From Fischerella sp. PCC 9431 (GTDB lineage Bacteria; Cyanobacteriota; Cyanobacteriia; Cyanobacteriales; Nostocaceae), in the NCBI RefSeq assembly GCF_000447295.1, contig NZ_KE650771.1, forward strand, positions 815,151-879,150: a stretch of DNA of 64,000 nt, read 5' to 3'. Below the pieces are notes generated by a model that was given only the letters and a program-made list of their open reading frames with translations, made no database searches and was not told the DNA's origin. Below, one piece after another: positions 1 through 10,989 of this stretch. The translations under genes and the position numbers were made by a program. Within the stretch, counting starts at the first letter, position 1, and each line of letters starts with the position of its first letter.

Positions 1-1605
1 TTCGCCACCGTAGCGAGCGACTAAATCTGCTGGACGCTTGAGGGTGTTACGCATGGCTGCGGCGATGTTTTTTAAACAAGCATCACCTGCTTGATGACCG
101 TAATAGTCATTATAATTTTTAAAGTAATCGACATCACATAATATTAAAGCTAAGTACTGTAGCTCTCGTGCCATGCGTCGCCATTCTTGAGATAGGTATT
201 CATCAAAGCGGCGACGATTTGCAACTTGGGTTAAACCATCCAATGTTACTAAACGTTCTAATTCTAAGTTTGCTTTCCGCAAAGCAATTTCAGCAGCTTT
301 GGCTATATCTTCGGCTCGTTTGCGTTCCCAAATTTCTTGTTCTAGTGCAATCGTTCTTTCGCGCACTTGTTTTTCAAGGGTGCGGTTGTAGTCGGCTAAA
401 AGTTGTTCTGTGTGTTTGCGTTCAGTAATGTCAATTATGACTCCATCCCAGAGACTATCTCCATTTGGTTGCAGTTCAGCTTGAGCAATCACCTGAACCC
501 ATTTCACACGCCCAGAAGGAGTCAAAATTCGGTGTTCAAGATTAATTGATTGTGGCTTTTGCAGAGATTCTGCAATCAAGGCTTGGATGCTTAAAATGTC
601 ATCTGGATGGATAAAAGACCATATTCTTTGGGAGTTTTGGGTGACTACTTCTGGTTCTATTTCGTAAATTTCCCGACATCTGGGACTTAAATAAGTACAT
701 TCTTCACTACCATCGGCGTGTAAGATATACCGAAATATTACCCCCGGTACGTTTTCCGCTAACTTACGAAATTGGGCTTCACTCTCCTTGAGAGCATCTT
801 CTGCATTCTTGCGAGCAGTAATATCCATAGAAACACCAATCATTCCCTGGATATTACCTTGGTGATCGTAGAAAGGATTAGCGATCCCTTCTAATGTGCA
901 ACCATTGGTTGTAGCTGTGACGTAGTAGGGAACACCTGTAGTCAAAGAATTGCGAAACGCTGCTACTACTTCTGGTAAATCGCTATACATGTCAAATACA
1001 CAATGACCAACAGCTTCTTTTGGTTTCAATCCTAATCCTTCTAGTCCCTTACCTTCTGAGAGTGTAAAGACCCCATTTTTATCTATTGCCCAGAGAATTA
1101 AGGGAAAATTATTAACTACGGTACGTAAGTATTCTTCACTTTGTTGTAGCAGTTCTTCAGCAAGCTTAATATCAATGATATTTTGGATATTTTGTTCTGT
1201 TTGTTTGTGTTTTGTGATATCTTCCAAAATTGCGATCGCATAACCTACTTCACCCCGATCATCAAATACAGGAATGACCCTCATCCCTAGTGCGATCGCT
1301 TTTCCTTGACGATGAATTTCCAAATCATCAGCATCCGTCGCTTTTCCTGATAATGCTTGTACTGATGGTAGTTGTTCACTTGGATATAATTGCTTAGTGC
1401 CAGCCCGATAAATGTTATACGCAACAGCTAGCTGTTCACTTGGCAAATTTCTAATTTGACCTGCACCCAGTAATTTTTGCCCAGTTTGATTAATATAAGA
1501 GTAATTGCCATCTTTTTCGATCACAGCCACCCCTAAAGGTAAAACTTCTAATAGCTGATAAAATCGACTGTCAGCAAAGGGCAATCTAGCACTCAAGGAT
1601 TTCAT
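1..1605 (-). CDS. PAS-PAS-PAS-GGDEF diguanylate cyclase, 3' end outside window
   Basis: This is the N-terminal 535 residues of a protein reading leftwards off the window edge. After the start ATG at 1605 come three PAS-like sensor domains (about residues 8-125, 140-265 and 270-390), each ending in a typical D-I-T-x-K/R linker. A coiled coil rich in Glu/Arg/Ala follows, then a GGDEF domain: DGLTQVANRRRFD is the domain entry, CDVDYFKNYND holds the metal and substrate site, and the visible sequence ends at RYGGE, the first four positions of the GG(D/E)EF signature. The intact signature suggests active cyclic-di-GMP synthesis; whether an EAL domain follows cannot be seen. No transmembrane segment precedes the PAS domains, so it is probably cytoplasmic. 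A TAA lies seven codons upstream in frame with no other ATG, which fixes the start. No strong ribosome binding site is visible. Confidence 0.9.
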   Translation of the reverse strand, partial: MKSLSARLPFADSRFYQLLEVLPLGVAVIEKDGNYSYINQTGQKLLGAGQIRNLPSEQLAVAYNIYRAGTKQLYPSEQLPSVQALSGKATDADDLEIHRQGKAIALGMRVIPVFDDRGEVGYAIAILEDITKHKQTEQNIQNIIDIKLAEELLQQSEEYLRTVVNNFPLILWAIDKNGVFTLSEGKGLEGLGLKPKEAVGHCVFDMYSDLPEVVAAFRNSLTTGVPYYVTATTNGCTLEGIANPFYDHQGNIQGMIGVSMDITARKNAEDALKESEAQFRKLAENVPGVIFRYILHADGSEECTYLSPRCREIYEIEPEVVTQNSQRIWSFIHPDDILSIQALIAESLQKPQSINLEHRILTPSGRVKWVQVIAQAELQPNGDSLWDGVIIDITERKHTEQLLADYNRTLEKQVRERTIALEQEIWERKRAEDIAKAAEIALRKANLELERLVTLDGLTQVANRRRFDEYLSQEWRRMARELQYLALILCDVDYFKNYNDYYGHQAGDACLKNIAAAMRNTLKRPADLVARYGGE

Positions 1606-1872
1606 CGCCTTAAAAAGTAAATATTATTATTTGCTTGCCACCGAATTTATATCTTTGACAAACTGTCGAACTTTATAATAAGAGTTTGTATTTTATTAAT
1701 ACCCGCCTATATGAGTGATTTCAGGATGTTTTTTATTTATTGCTAGGTATTTCTTAAATAAGCTAGGAATTAGCGATCGCCTTATTTGAATAGATGTAAT
1801 TAGCCCCTAGGGTGTCTATAGTGGTTACAAAATTGACTTTTGAACCACTAAGACACGAAAGTGAAAGTAATA

Positions 1873-3600
<1,728 letters not shown>

Positions 3601-3613
3601 TATGTGAATCTTA

Positions 3614-5428
3614 ATGAAATTTGGCGTGAAATCACTTATAGGATCTGTAATATTAGGCTTTATAGTCGCTTCCTCCGTAGTTGTCTTGGCACAAGAGCCA
3701 TCTTTCCAGGTTGTTTATCCCCCTCCAAAGTACCAAACAAGTGCCGATCGCATTTTCTTCCTTGGTACAGCCCCCACTTCCGGACAGGTTTTGATCAATG
3801 GTAAGGCAATTAGGCGCAGTCAGTCTGGCCATTTTGCCCCTAGTTTACCTTTGCAGCCCGGAGAAAACACCTTTAAGATCAACTATCAAAATCAAAGTAT
3901 CCAGATCCAGGTAACAAGGCTTTCCACCCAACCAGAGATACCACAAGGTTTAGCTTTTGCCAAAGATTCTTTGACTCCAGCAGTTGACATTGCCAGACTT
4001 CCGGGTGAACTCATTTGTTTTAGCGCGATCGCTACCCCCAAAGCTAGTGTCTCTGTAAAATTAGGTAATCAAACCATTTCTCTATCGCCCCAACCCCAGC
4101 AAGCACAACTCCCTGGTAACTTAGCAGCGCTAACAGGACGAAATCAACCTGCTGTTAACAGTGGCGCTAGTAAATATGAGGGTTGCACTACAGTTTTGGG
4201 GGATAATACTACTTCTAGTGCAGTCGTTGCAGACAACACCAAAGAAATAGACTTGGGTAAACCTGAGTTTCAACTGACACTAAATGGCAAAACAATTAAT
4301 CAGGAAGGAACAGGAAAAATTACTATCCTCTCCAGAGCAAAATTGCCAGTTGTGGAAGTCACAGCCGATGCTGGTGTTGCTCGTACTGGTCCGAGTACAG
4401 ATTATTCTCGACAGACGCCGTTACCCAAAGGTACACGTGCAGCAGTCACAGCAAGGGAAGGAGAATGGTTGCGCTTGGATTATGGCAGTTGGATCAACAG
4501 TAAAGAAACAACTATTTTACCAGAGGCTATACCTCCGCACTCAATCATTCGCAGTGTTGGTTATCGTCCACTGCCTAACATGACCGAGATGGTTTTTCCT
4601 TTGCAAGTTCCCGTTCCCGTGAGTGTACAGCAGAGCAATAAAACTTTCACCCTTAATCTCTACAATACCACTGCTCAAACCGATATTATTCGTCTAGATG
4701 ATAACCCCCTAATTTCTCGCCTAGATTGGCAGCAAATCAAGCCAGAACAAGTGCAATACACCTTTAACCTCAAAAAAAATCAACAATGGGGATACAAGCT
4801 CAGTTACGAAGGTACAAGCTTGGTATTGAGTTTGCGTCACTCTCCTATTTTAAGGAGTAAACAAAAACCTTTATCGGGAATCAAGATTTTACTAGATCCA
4901 GGACACGGAGGAAAAGAATCGGGTGCGAGTGGACCGAATGGATATTTAGAGAAAGATGTGAATTTAAAAATCTCGAAATTAGTGCGGGATGAATTAGTGA
5001 AGCGTGGTGCAACAGTTGTGATGACGCGGGAAGATGACAAAGAAGTTTCATTGAGCGATCGCCAAGCAATTATTGACAAAGAACAACCCGCTATTTCGAT
5101 TTCGATCCACCACAACTCTCTTCCCGACGATGGCGATGCGGAAAACACCAAAGGAGTAGCAGCTTTTTGGTATCATCCCCAAGCCCACGACTTAGCAATA
5201 TTTATGCAGAATTATCTGGTTAAACACAGAAAACGCCCTTCCTACGGTGTATTTTGGGATAACTTAGCCTTAACACGTCCGGCGAGTGCGCCATCTATAT
5301 TATTAGAGTTGGGTTTTATGAGTAACCCCGATGAATTTGAATGGGTAACAAACGAGAAAGAACAAAAGAAAACAGCACGAGCGATCGCACAAGGGATTGT
5401 CGAGTGGTTTAGATCCCGGACTTCTTAA
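3614..5428 (+). CDS. N-acetylmuramoyl-L-alanine amidase (AMIN + amidase_3)
   Basis: This 604-residue cell-wall hydrolase cleaves the bond between N-acetylmuramic acid and L-Ala in peptidoglycan. A signal peptide occupies residues 1-26 (hydrophobic core, cleavage after VLA). An SH3-like segment lies near 246-300 (ADAGVARTGPSTDY), an AMIN-like beta-rich region at about 320-408, and the amidase_3 domain at 422-600. Zinc ligands are His431 (DPGHGG), Glu446 (YLEKDVN) and His499 (SIHHN), with catalytic Glu565 in LLELGF. In filamentous cyanobacteria AmiC-type enzymes of this family drill septal nanopores that join cells; assignment to that subgroup is inference. The extended middle region makes it longer than the core enzyme. 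Confidence 0.92.
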   Translation: MKFGVKSLIGSVILGFIVASSVVVLAQEPSFQVVYPPPKYQTSADRIFFLGTAPTSGQVLINGKAIRRSQSGHFAPSLPLQPGENTFKINYQNQSIQIQVTRLSTQPEIPQGLAFAKDSLTPAVDIARLPGELICFSAIATPKASVSVKLGNQTISLSPQPQQAQLPGNLAALTGRNQPAVNSGASKYEGCTTVLGDNTTSSAVVADNTKEIDLGKPEFQLTLNGKTINQEGTGKITILSRAKLPVVEVTADAGVARTGPSTDYSRQTPLPKGTRAAVTAREGEWLRLDYGSWINSKETTILPEAIPPHSIIRSVGYRPLPNMTEMVFPLQVPVPVSVQQSNKTFTLNLYNTTAQTDIIRLDDNPLISRLDWQQIKPEQVQYTFNLKKNQQWGYKLSYEGTSLVLSLRHSPILRSKQKPLSGIKILLDPGHGGKESGASGPNGYLEKDVNLKISKLVRDELVKRGATVVMTREDDKEVSLSDRQAIIDKEQPAISISIHHNSLPDDGDAENTKGVAAFWYHPQAHDLAIFMQNYLVKHRKRPSYGVFWDNLALTRPASAPSILLELGFMSNPDEFEWVTNEKEQKKTARAIAQGIVEWFRSRTS

Positions 5429-5806
5429 CATCCACTTCTAGCACAGATGCGATCGCACTCAATATCTTTGCCCAAAAACTTTTCCAACTTCCTCTGATGA
5501 AAGTCGGTAATTTTACTATTAGTGAATTTATCAATTTTATATAAAGGAAAACTTTGAAATATTAAAGAGTAGATTGATACTCTTGTGTCTTCTAGTAAAG
5601 GGGACAAGAATATAAGTAACAGATATCTTGCAGTAACCCCATATCCCGCCTCAGAATTAATTCTGAGGCTAATAAATAGCATAAGTCCGTTAATTAAAAC
5701 TGACTTAAACACCGTCCTAGTCAGATTTATAAAATAATTTTCTTGACGGTATGAAAAGCTGATGCAAGATATGATGTAAGCTATTCTTTTATTTTGAAAA
5801 CTATAA
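5429..5806. other. Intergenic stretch holding dyad element copy A
   Basis: This 378-bp gap lies between the amidase gene and an AT-rich unknown gene. Most of its right half is a 150-bp inverted-repeat element (5623-5772), listed separately. A reading frame on the minus strand here runs straight through that repeat and is not considered a gene. The last 34 bases before the next start are AT-rich leader. Confidence 0.6.
5623..5772 (+). repeat. Dyad multi-hairpin element, copy A (150 bp)
   Basis: The ends are perfect 10-bp inverted repeats ATATCTTGCA / TGCAAGATAT. Inside lie CCCGCC, an 8-bp hairpin CCTCAGAA-TTAA-TTCTGAGG, an interrupted CTAAT-aaat-AGC motif, then AAGTCCGT and CTAGTCAGATTTAT segments that are partly decayed relative to copy B at 44500. 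The right side returns as GACGGTATGAAAAGC. It looks like a non-autonomous MITE-like element; no coding capacity is visible. Confidence 0.75.
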
Positions 5807-7120
5807 ATGACTACTAAGATTTTACGAAATATTCATGCTAATTCATCTATTTTTAAAGTTACTGTTCAACACTCAGATGTAGAGGTTGTGCAGGAAAAAA
5901 TTTACAGTTTTTTTGTAGAAATTGTTAGAAATTCTGATCCAGAAGATGTTTTGATAGAATTTAAGAGTTTATTTATAGACTCCTGTTCTTTGACAACTTC
6001 AGATTCCACGCCAGGAATATATGAAGTTTTTATTAATAGTAATAATGAAAAAGATTTTCGCAATACTCTTAAGCGTTGCTGTTATATTATAGTTAATAAC
6101 TGGGAAACTAATAGAAAATATAAATATATTCAGGCATTAGTTGAGCTAATTGCTAGTTATGAATCAAATTCAATTTATCAAACTGATCAAACCAGAACTA
6201 TTTCCCAAACTTGGTTAGATAACTTTATTCAGAGTCAAGATTTTCAAGAACTTAAGTTATTTGCATATAAAAATGAAAATCGAGCCGATGGTCATTGGGT
6301 AAATCGCTATACTTCCTATCTTTTAGCTGCCCAAACTATTGATAAAAATAATTCAGAAGAACAAAAACAAGCAGCTATAAAAGCTTCTCAACAACTAAAA
6401 GATAAATTTAAATTTGAACTTGCAATGTATATTGCCCGTTCTCAATCTCATGCTTCTAGTCGAACACGTTATAGAAATCCTAGTGTTTTAGGAGATGATG
6501 TTTTACGCTTGATTAAAGCGATTATTGTTAAAAAGGGTGTATTTAGCTATAGCAATATTGCTAATATTTTTATCAAGCAAACTCAAGAAAAAACTTTTAA
6601 AGATTTTAAAGAAAGTCTGGCAAAATATCTGATTTTCTCTGTACAACAACCAACATTTGTAGACACTTTGCAGCAACAGTTGTTAGAAAAGCTTGCTGTT
6701 TGGAAACTGGAATATGATGATGTAATTATCAACAAGGGTTTATTGCTGAGAACATGTAATCGTGTAATGGATTGTTTAACAACAGAAAACGGCGTTAAAC
6801 CTTCACATTTATTTGTTTTATTACTCTCTCATGGTCATCCTCTGACGTTGGTAGTTGTATTGTTGAAAATTATTATGATTTGTAAATATTCTCGTAGTCA
6901 TTTAGAATCTCGTCTCGCTAATTTAATTCGCTATTACGATCAGTATTCAGAAGCAGAATGCCAATGTTTTATTAACTTTATAGAAATTTTTAATATTACA
7001 TTTGCAATTTATGCTGAAAATGTCGAGTATAACTTGATAAAGCTCGAAGATAACGAGAAAATTAATGAAGTCGAGTTTGAGCCAAATGCTTATCATGTAT
7101 TTTCTCAATTGAAATTTTGA
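5807..7120 (+). CDS. Unknown AT-rich protein, 437 aa
   Basis: I do not recognise a family. The protein is soluble, predicted largely helical and charged, with no signal peptide or transmembrane segment. It is rich in Asn, Lys, Ile and Phe, and its codon usage is clearly more AT-rich than the flanking housekeeping genes, which suggests relaxed selection or transfer. Notable stretches are a Cys pair KRCCYIIVNNW near residue 90, a helical segment ending in QQLKDKFKFELAMYIARSQSHASSRTRYR near 205-235, and a Cys-containing helix YDQYSEAECQCFINF near 385. It begins 34 bp after repeat copy A and converges with the flippase-like gene 7 bp away. Confidence 0.75.
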   Translation: MTTKILRNIHANSSIFKVTVQHSDVEVVQEKIYSFFVEIVRNSDPEDVLIEFKSLFIDSCSLTTSDSTPGIYEVFINSNNEKDFRNTLKRCCYIIVNNWETNRKYKYIQALVELIASYESNSIYQTDQTRTISQTWLDNFIQSQDFQELKLFAYKNENRADGHWVNRYTSYLLAAQTIDKNNSEEQKQAAIKASQQLKDKFKFELAMYIARSQSHASSRTRYRNPSVLGDDVLRLIKAIIVKKGVFSYSNIANIFIKQTQEKTFKDFKESLAKYLIFSVQQPTFVDTLQQQLLEKLAVWKLEYDDVIINKGLLLRTCNRVMDCLTTENGVKPSHLFVLLLSHGHPLTLVVVLLKIIMICKYSRSHLESRLANLIRYYDQYSEAECQCFINFIEIFNITFAIYAENVEYNLIKLEDNEKINEVEFEPNAYHVFSQLKF

Positions 7121-7127
7121 TAGTTAT

Positions 7128-8045
7128 TTATTTAAAGAGGCGTTCATCCAGCCAAGCCAAGCTAGCACCAGTGATTTCTGCAAGAATACTAACCAGACGG
7201 TAGACAGCAGTTGCACTGATGACTACCGCAGCAGGAAAATAGTTTTGTAAAAGCGCGATCGCAGTTGCTTCAAACACACCTAATCCACCAGGCGCACCGG
7301 GAACAACAAGCCCAAGTAACCAAGCAAAACTAAAAGCTGTAAATAATAAGGGGATTTGACTTAAATTAAAAGAACTCAAAGCATAAAAAGTTAAAATAAA
7401 TCCGGTTCCGCGCAATCCCAAAAACCCTATCTCTCCTAGCAAAGGTAACAGAGGATAGTTTTCTATGCTAAAACTAGCATCTGAAGTATTTGTGGGATTG
7501 GATTTCTTGGCTTTCAAACGATGCAGTAAGCGAATTAATAGGTTTAAAAACTGGGGATGAAGCACACACAGCACTACAATTAAACCTAGTATCTGCCCTA
7601 GATGTACAGTTGTATTAGTATTTGTTTGCACAAATAAACTGCTTGACAAAACAACAATTAAAGCTGCTGCTGCCATCAGTAAAGGTTCTAGTAACACACT
7701 CAAAGTAGCTACAGCAGTAGAAATATTGGCATTTTTTGCTGCCATAATTCGTCCATAATAATGCCAAACATTACCCGGCAAATACTTAGCAAGGTTGGTT
7801 TGCAGGTAAACTTGGATAAACTGCACAGATGATACAGATTGATTTAAATATTTGAGAATCCAAGTCCAAACCCAGCCAGCCCAAGTATGTCCTAATAAAG
7901 TTACACCAGTTGCGATCGCGATAATTGCCCATCCTACAGCATCAATGCGAATAGCAGTAATTCCTTGCCAGTTATCCTTTAAAGCTTTCGCCAAAAAAAA
8001 TAGCGTTCCACCCAAAATTAACCAGCGTAATATTTTTTTGATCAT
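7128..8045 (-). CDS. Lysylphosphatidylglycerol synthase TM / UPF0104-like flippase domain protein
   Basis: This integral membrane protein of 305 residues has about eight hydrophobic segments. It matches the UPF0104/AglD2 family, which shares the membrane domain of MprF lysylphosphatidylglycerol flippases. Typical features are the N-terminal LRWLILGGTLFFLAKALKDNW, the motif LPGNVWHYYGR near residue 90, and the C-terminal PGAPGGLGVFEATA near 250, which is the signature glycine-rich loop of the family. The aminoacyl-transfer domain of MprF is absent, so a lipid flipping or transport role is inferred without a known substrate. The gene stands alone. Confidence 0.8.
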   Translation of the reverse strand: MIKKILRWLILGGTLFFLAKALKDNWQGITAIRIDAVGWAIIAIATGVTLLGHTWAGWVWTWILKYLNQSVSSVQFIQVYLQTNLAKYLPGNVWHYYGRIMAAKNANISTAVATLSVLLEPLLMAAAALIVVLSSSLFVQTNTNTTVHLGQILGLIVVLCVLHPQFLNLLIRLLHRLKAKKSNPTNTSDASFSIENYPLLPLLGEIGFLGLRGTGFILTFYALSSFNLSQIPLLFTAFSFAWLLGLVVPGAPGGLGVFEATAIALLQNYFPAAVVISATAVYRLVSILAEITGASLAWLDERLFK

Positions 8046-8416
8046 TGCAGAGATTTAACTGTTCGGCTAGCCTTTGATTAAACATCTCAAATCATACAGT
8101 AGGGGCTGAGTCTTTGGGTGACAATTATTGAAATTGGTACAAATAATTAAACTTAATATCTTATCTCTGTGTTGATTAAAGTTTTCCTGCTCGATGATTT
8201 CTTCTACTTATATCCATCTTAAGTTAGATAAAAATAACATTAAATTAATAACAATAATGTGACTTACGCTAGAGGAAAAACCTCCTTTTAAATACGTATT
8301 CTAAGAAATCGATTGTTGTGTTAAACAAAAATCAACTCCAGCAATAAAGCTAACTGGGTTTTATTATTACTCAGATTAAGTTCCTATATTTGTTTGGTGT
8401 TGAAAGGAGGAATTGG
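8046..8416. other. Intergenic stretch between divergent genes
   Basis: This 371-bp AT-rich region lies between the flippase-like gene and the first lipoprotein gene and must hold both promoters. The only clear signal is the strong ribosome binding site AAAGGAGG at 8403-8410. No repeat, hairpin with a U-tract or small gene was recognised. Confidence 0.5.
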
Positions 8417-8953
8417 GTGAATAGTTTAATTACATTTGTAAAAAAACTACGCTTGCGGCAAGTCTTAACCGTATTTTTGGCAGGTTTATTGTTAATAGTT
8501 AGTACTGCTTGTAGTAGCAAGTATGCTCAAGGCGCACAGCCATATAATCCACCTGTACAAGCTGGCGGAGCTAACAATCCTTACAAAAATAGTGGGGATG
8601 AATATACAAACTTAAAAATGTCCAAATCTGGACGCGATCAAGCTAGTTTACAGCTAAACTCACAAGTGTTTTTGGCTGGTGTCAATGATAACTCTGAACT
8701 GCTTTACCCTGGTGCGGAAACCCCGGTAGGTAGAGCCTATAAAGAGGGAGAATTACCAATTAAATCTGAAAAAGATTTCCGTCCAAATGCTGGTAATTTG
8801 ATTCAGAATGAACCGAGTGTAAATCAAAGAGCAAAAGACAGAATTGAAACTGTTAAAGAAGCAGTAGAAGAAGCTTCAGGCTTTTTGAAAGATAAAGCAA
8901 ATGAAGCTGGCAAGAGACCAGAGTTGCAACGTAATCCAGCAGTCAATAAATAA
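8417..8953 (+). CDS. Small lipoprotein, paralogue 1
   Basis: A secreted lipoprotein of 178 residues. The start is taken as GTG 8417 because AAAGGAGG lies six bases upstream and the resulting N-terminus (VNSLITFVKKLRLRQVLTVFLAG) aligns with the neighbouring paralogue; an in-frame TTG at 8390 would place the ribosome binding site inside the gene. The hydrophobic segment ends in the lipobox-like VSTAC, so Cys is the probable lipidation site. The mature part is polar, with a C-terminal helix of Lys/Glu/Ala (KDRIETVKEAVEEASGFLKDK) reminiscent of desiccation or LEA-type amphipathic helices. Function unknown. It and the next gene are tandem duplicates sharing the signal region. Confidence 0.8.
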   Translation: MNSLITFVKKLRLRQVLTVFLAGLLLIVSTACSSKYAQGAQPYNPPVQAGGANNPYKNSGDEYTNLKMSKSGRDQASLQLNSQVFLAGVNDNSELLYPGAETPVGRAYKEGELPIKSEKDFRPNAGNLIQNEPSVNQRAKDRIETVKEAVEEASGFLKDKANEAGKRPELQRNPAVNK

Positions 8954-9026
8954 ACGTTGCTTCAAACTAAAAGCTATTGAGTTTTGTCAAAGATTTAATT
9001 AATTCAAACACAGTAAGGAGTTCCGA

Positions 9027-9554
9027 ATGAATAAAGTAATTTCTTGGATTAAAAAAGTTAAATTGCAGCAAATTTTTACAGTATTTCTAGTAGGTGTTTT
9101 AGTATTCTTCACTCAAGCTTGTTCTCCTTCTAAAGCTGCTCAACCTACACAATCTCCCAGAGGTAACTCTGAAGTATATGTTCCAAAGGGTGATAATGTA
9201 ATCAACCCTTACGAAGGTGGGATGAATAACTTTAGCGATAGAGATCCCAGAGCAAAAAGTGATGCAAAAGCTAGAGGCGAATATTTAAAAGAAAACGCTG
9301 CCCAAAATCAAGCTGAAAAATCTACTAATAATCCTCTTGAAGCCATCCGTCGTGTAGGTTCTGATGCGGGTAGTTTGGGTAAAAATGTTCAGCAAAAAGC
9401 TGGAGATGTAGGAAACAAAACTCAAAATACAGCTGAAGATTTTGCAAGAGGAACCAAACAAGGACTTGAAAATATCAAAGGTAACGCTCAGGATGCTGGT
9501 GATTACGCCAAAGATGTCACTAAGCACACAGTTCGAGATACCCTCAGAGACTAG
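9027..9554 (+). CDS. Small lipoprotein, paralogue 2 with LEA-like helix
   Basis: This 175-residue lipoprotein is paralogous to the upstream gene: MNKVISWIKKVKLQQIFTVF aligns position by position with the first protein, and the lipobox is FTQAC. TAAGGAG lies upstream of the ATG. After a Pro/Ser-rich stretch the C-terminal 80 residues form repeated Gly/Ala/Lys/Asp 11-mer-like units (KNVQQKAGDVGNKTQN, KQGLENIKGNAQDAGDYAK), the pattern of LEA-like or apolipoprotein-like amphipathic helices that coat membranes or protect proteins. Function is inferred only from composition. Transcription probably ends in the hairpin at 9608-9636, which also lies in the end of larC. Confidence 0.8.
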   Translation: MNKVISWIKKVKLQQIFTVFLVGVLVFFTQACSPSKAAQPTQSPRGNSEVYVPKGDNVINPYEGGMNNFSDRDPRAKSDAKARGEYLKENAAQNQAEKSTNNPLEAIRRVGSDAGSLGKNVQQKAGDVGNKTQNTAEDFARGTKQGLENIKGNAQDAGDYAKDVTKHTVRDTLRD

Positions 9555-9601
9555 ATCGGCTAGTTGAAGTAAATTAATTATTCACTCTAAAAGGGTCAAA
9601 T

Positions 9602-10894
9602 TCACTCAAAAAAGCCTGTATAACCAGGCTTTTTTTGTAAATGCCAATGTTGTAGTACTAGTCTTTGAATTTCCCGCCAAGGAATATTGTGTTTTCGGGC
9701 TAATTCTGCACAATCTTCGTATTCTGGCTGAACGTTATTTATAACTCTATTATTTGCGTTTCCCGTCCATGCTACTTTAACTCGCACCAGACCATATTTT
9801 GTTTCTACTTGTTGAAATTCTCGCTGTAAAATAGCCCGTTGTTGCTCATAACGACGAATACCTAAAGTTGTGGTTTCCCGAAATAAAACAGTTTCACAAC
9901 TGAGTAGATTTTCTGGGTGACAAATTACTGTCAACAAAATACCTGGACGAGACTTTTTCATCCCTATCGATTGAGTAAAAACATCTACTGCACCTGCTGC
10001 AAATAACGCCTCAAACAAATAACCGATCGCTTGAGGATTTAAATCATCGATTTGGGTTTCTAATACTGATATGGTTTCTAAAGTTGGGCTAGTATTGGCA
10101 ATATTAATTGCCATATCTGTAGTTTCCCCCAGCCATAGGCGTAAAATATTGGGAATTGATAAGTTGAGATTACCTGCTCCCAATCCGACTTTTTGAATAC
10201 TCATCAAAGGTGGCGCACCAAATTCTTTGGCAAGTGTAGTGGCGATCGCCGCACCTGTGGGTGTTACCAGTTCCCGTTCAATCCCATTGCTGTAAACCGG
10301 ACAGGCGCGCATTTCCCACAACTTTAACACTGCTGGTACTGGTACTGCCATTTGTCCGTGAGCAGCACGCACTGTTCCCCCACCAGTCGGAAATGCTGAA
10401 CAGTAAAGCAGGGGTAACCCTGTTTCGTCACTCTCAACGCCTAACCAATCTAATCCCAAGCAAGTACCAACAATATCTACAATCGCATCAACTGCACCGA
10501 CTTCATGAAAGTGAACTTTTTCAGGATTTACACCATGCACAGCACCTTCAGCAACTGCTAACTGTCGAAATACCGCTAAACTCCAAGCTTCAACTCTTGT
10601 AGGTAAGTCAGCATTGATAATGATTTGTTCTATTTCTGGTAGATGACGGTGATGGTGGTAATCATGATGATCATGGTGATCATGACCATCAGATAATAAA
10701 TCAACATGAACTTTCGTCGCTTGCTGACCATGACGCTGGACAAGTTCGGCCCATAATTTATATTCCTGTACAATACCTAAGTGATTAAGTTTGTCTATGA
10801 GGTATTCCAAGGGAACACCCAGACTTACCAATGCTCCCAGACACATATCACCGGAAATACCTGATGGACATTGAAGATAAGCAAGTTTAGTCAT
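9602..10894 (-). CDS. larC: Nickel pincer cofactor biosynthesis protein LarC
   Basis: LarC (430 aa) inserts nickel, in a CTP-dependent step, into the pyridinium dithiocarboxylate mononucleotide to complete the nickel-pincer cofactor first known from lactate racemase. The family signature CPSGISGDMCLGALVSLG is at the N-terminus. A His-rich metal-binding stretch (HDHHDHHDYHHHRH) lies near residues 70-85, followed by HFHEVGAVDAIVDIVG near 128 and ETQIDDLNPQ near 277. LarB and LarE are not in the window, as is common in cyanobacteria where the genes are scattered. The C-terminal codons double as a terminator. Confidence 0.93.
   Translation of the reverse strand: MTKLAYLQCPSGISGDMCLGALVSLGVPLEYLIDKLNHLGIVQEYKLWAELVQRHGQQATKVHVDLLSDGHDHHDHHDYHHHRHLPEIEQIIINADLPTRVEAWSLAVFRQLAVAEGAVHGVNPEKVHFHEVGAVDAIVDIVGTCLGLDWLGVESDETGLPLLYCSAFPTGGGTVRAAHGQMAVPVPAVLKLWEMRACPVYSNGIERELVTPTGAAIATTLAKEFGAPPLMSIQKVGLGAGNLNLSIPNILRLWLGETTDMAINIANTSPTLETISVLETQIDDLNPQAIGYLFEALFAAGAVDVFTQSIGMKKSRPGILLTVICHPENLLSCETVLFRETTTLGIRRYEQQRAILQREFQQVETKYGLVRVKVAWTGNANNRVINNVQPEYEDCAELARKHNIPWREIQRLVLQHWHLQKKPGYTGFFE
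9608..9636. terminator. Bidirectional terminator inside the larC 3' end
   Basis: Six A's, the stem GCCTG / CAGGC with loop TATAAC, and seven T's make a symmetrical intrinsic terminator. It serves the lipoprotein gene on the plus strand and, being A-flanked on the other side, larC on the minus strand. The hairpin encodes the last larC residues (KKPGYTGFF), so the terminator is read as protein. Confidence 0.8.
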
Positions 10895-10902
10895 ATGTAT
10901 TT

Positions 10903-10976
10903 TGTTAGTAGTTAGTTGTTAGTAGTTAGTTGTTCGTTCATCTTTTACCACTATCCACTATCCACTAACCACTATC
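10903..10976. repeat. Short tandem heptamer repeats (TAGTTAG and CCACTAT)
   Basis: Two adjoining runs, TAGTTAGTTGT-type on the left and CACTATC-type on the right, fill the space between the divergent larC and YciO/YrdC genes. Confidence 0.8.
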
Positions 10977-10989
10977 TATCACCCAATCT

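Noticed and set aside
5425-5712. Open frame of 95 codons on the minus strand
   Set aside because: It runs through the inverted-repeat element and has no ribosome binding site or family pattern.
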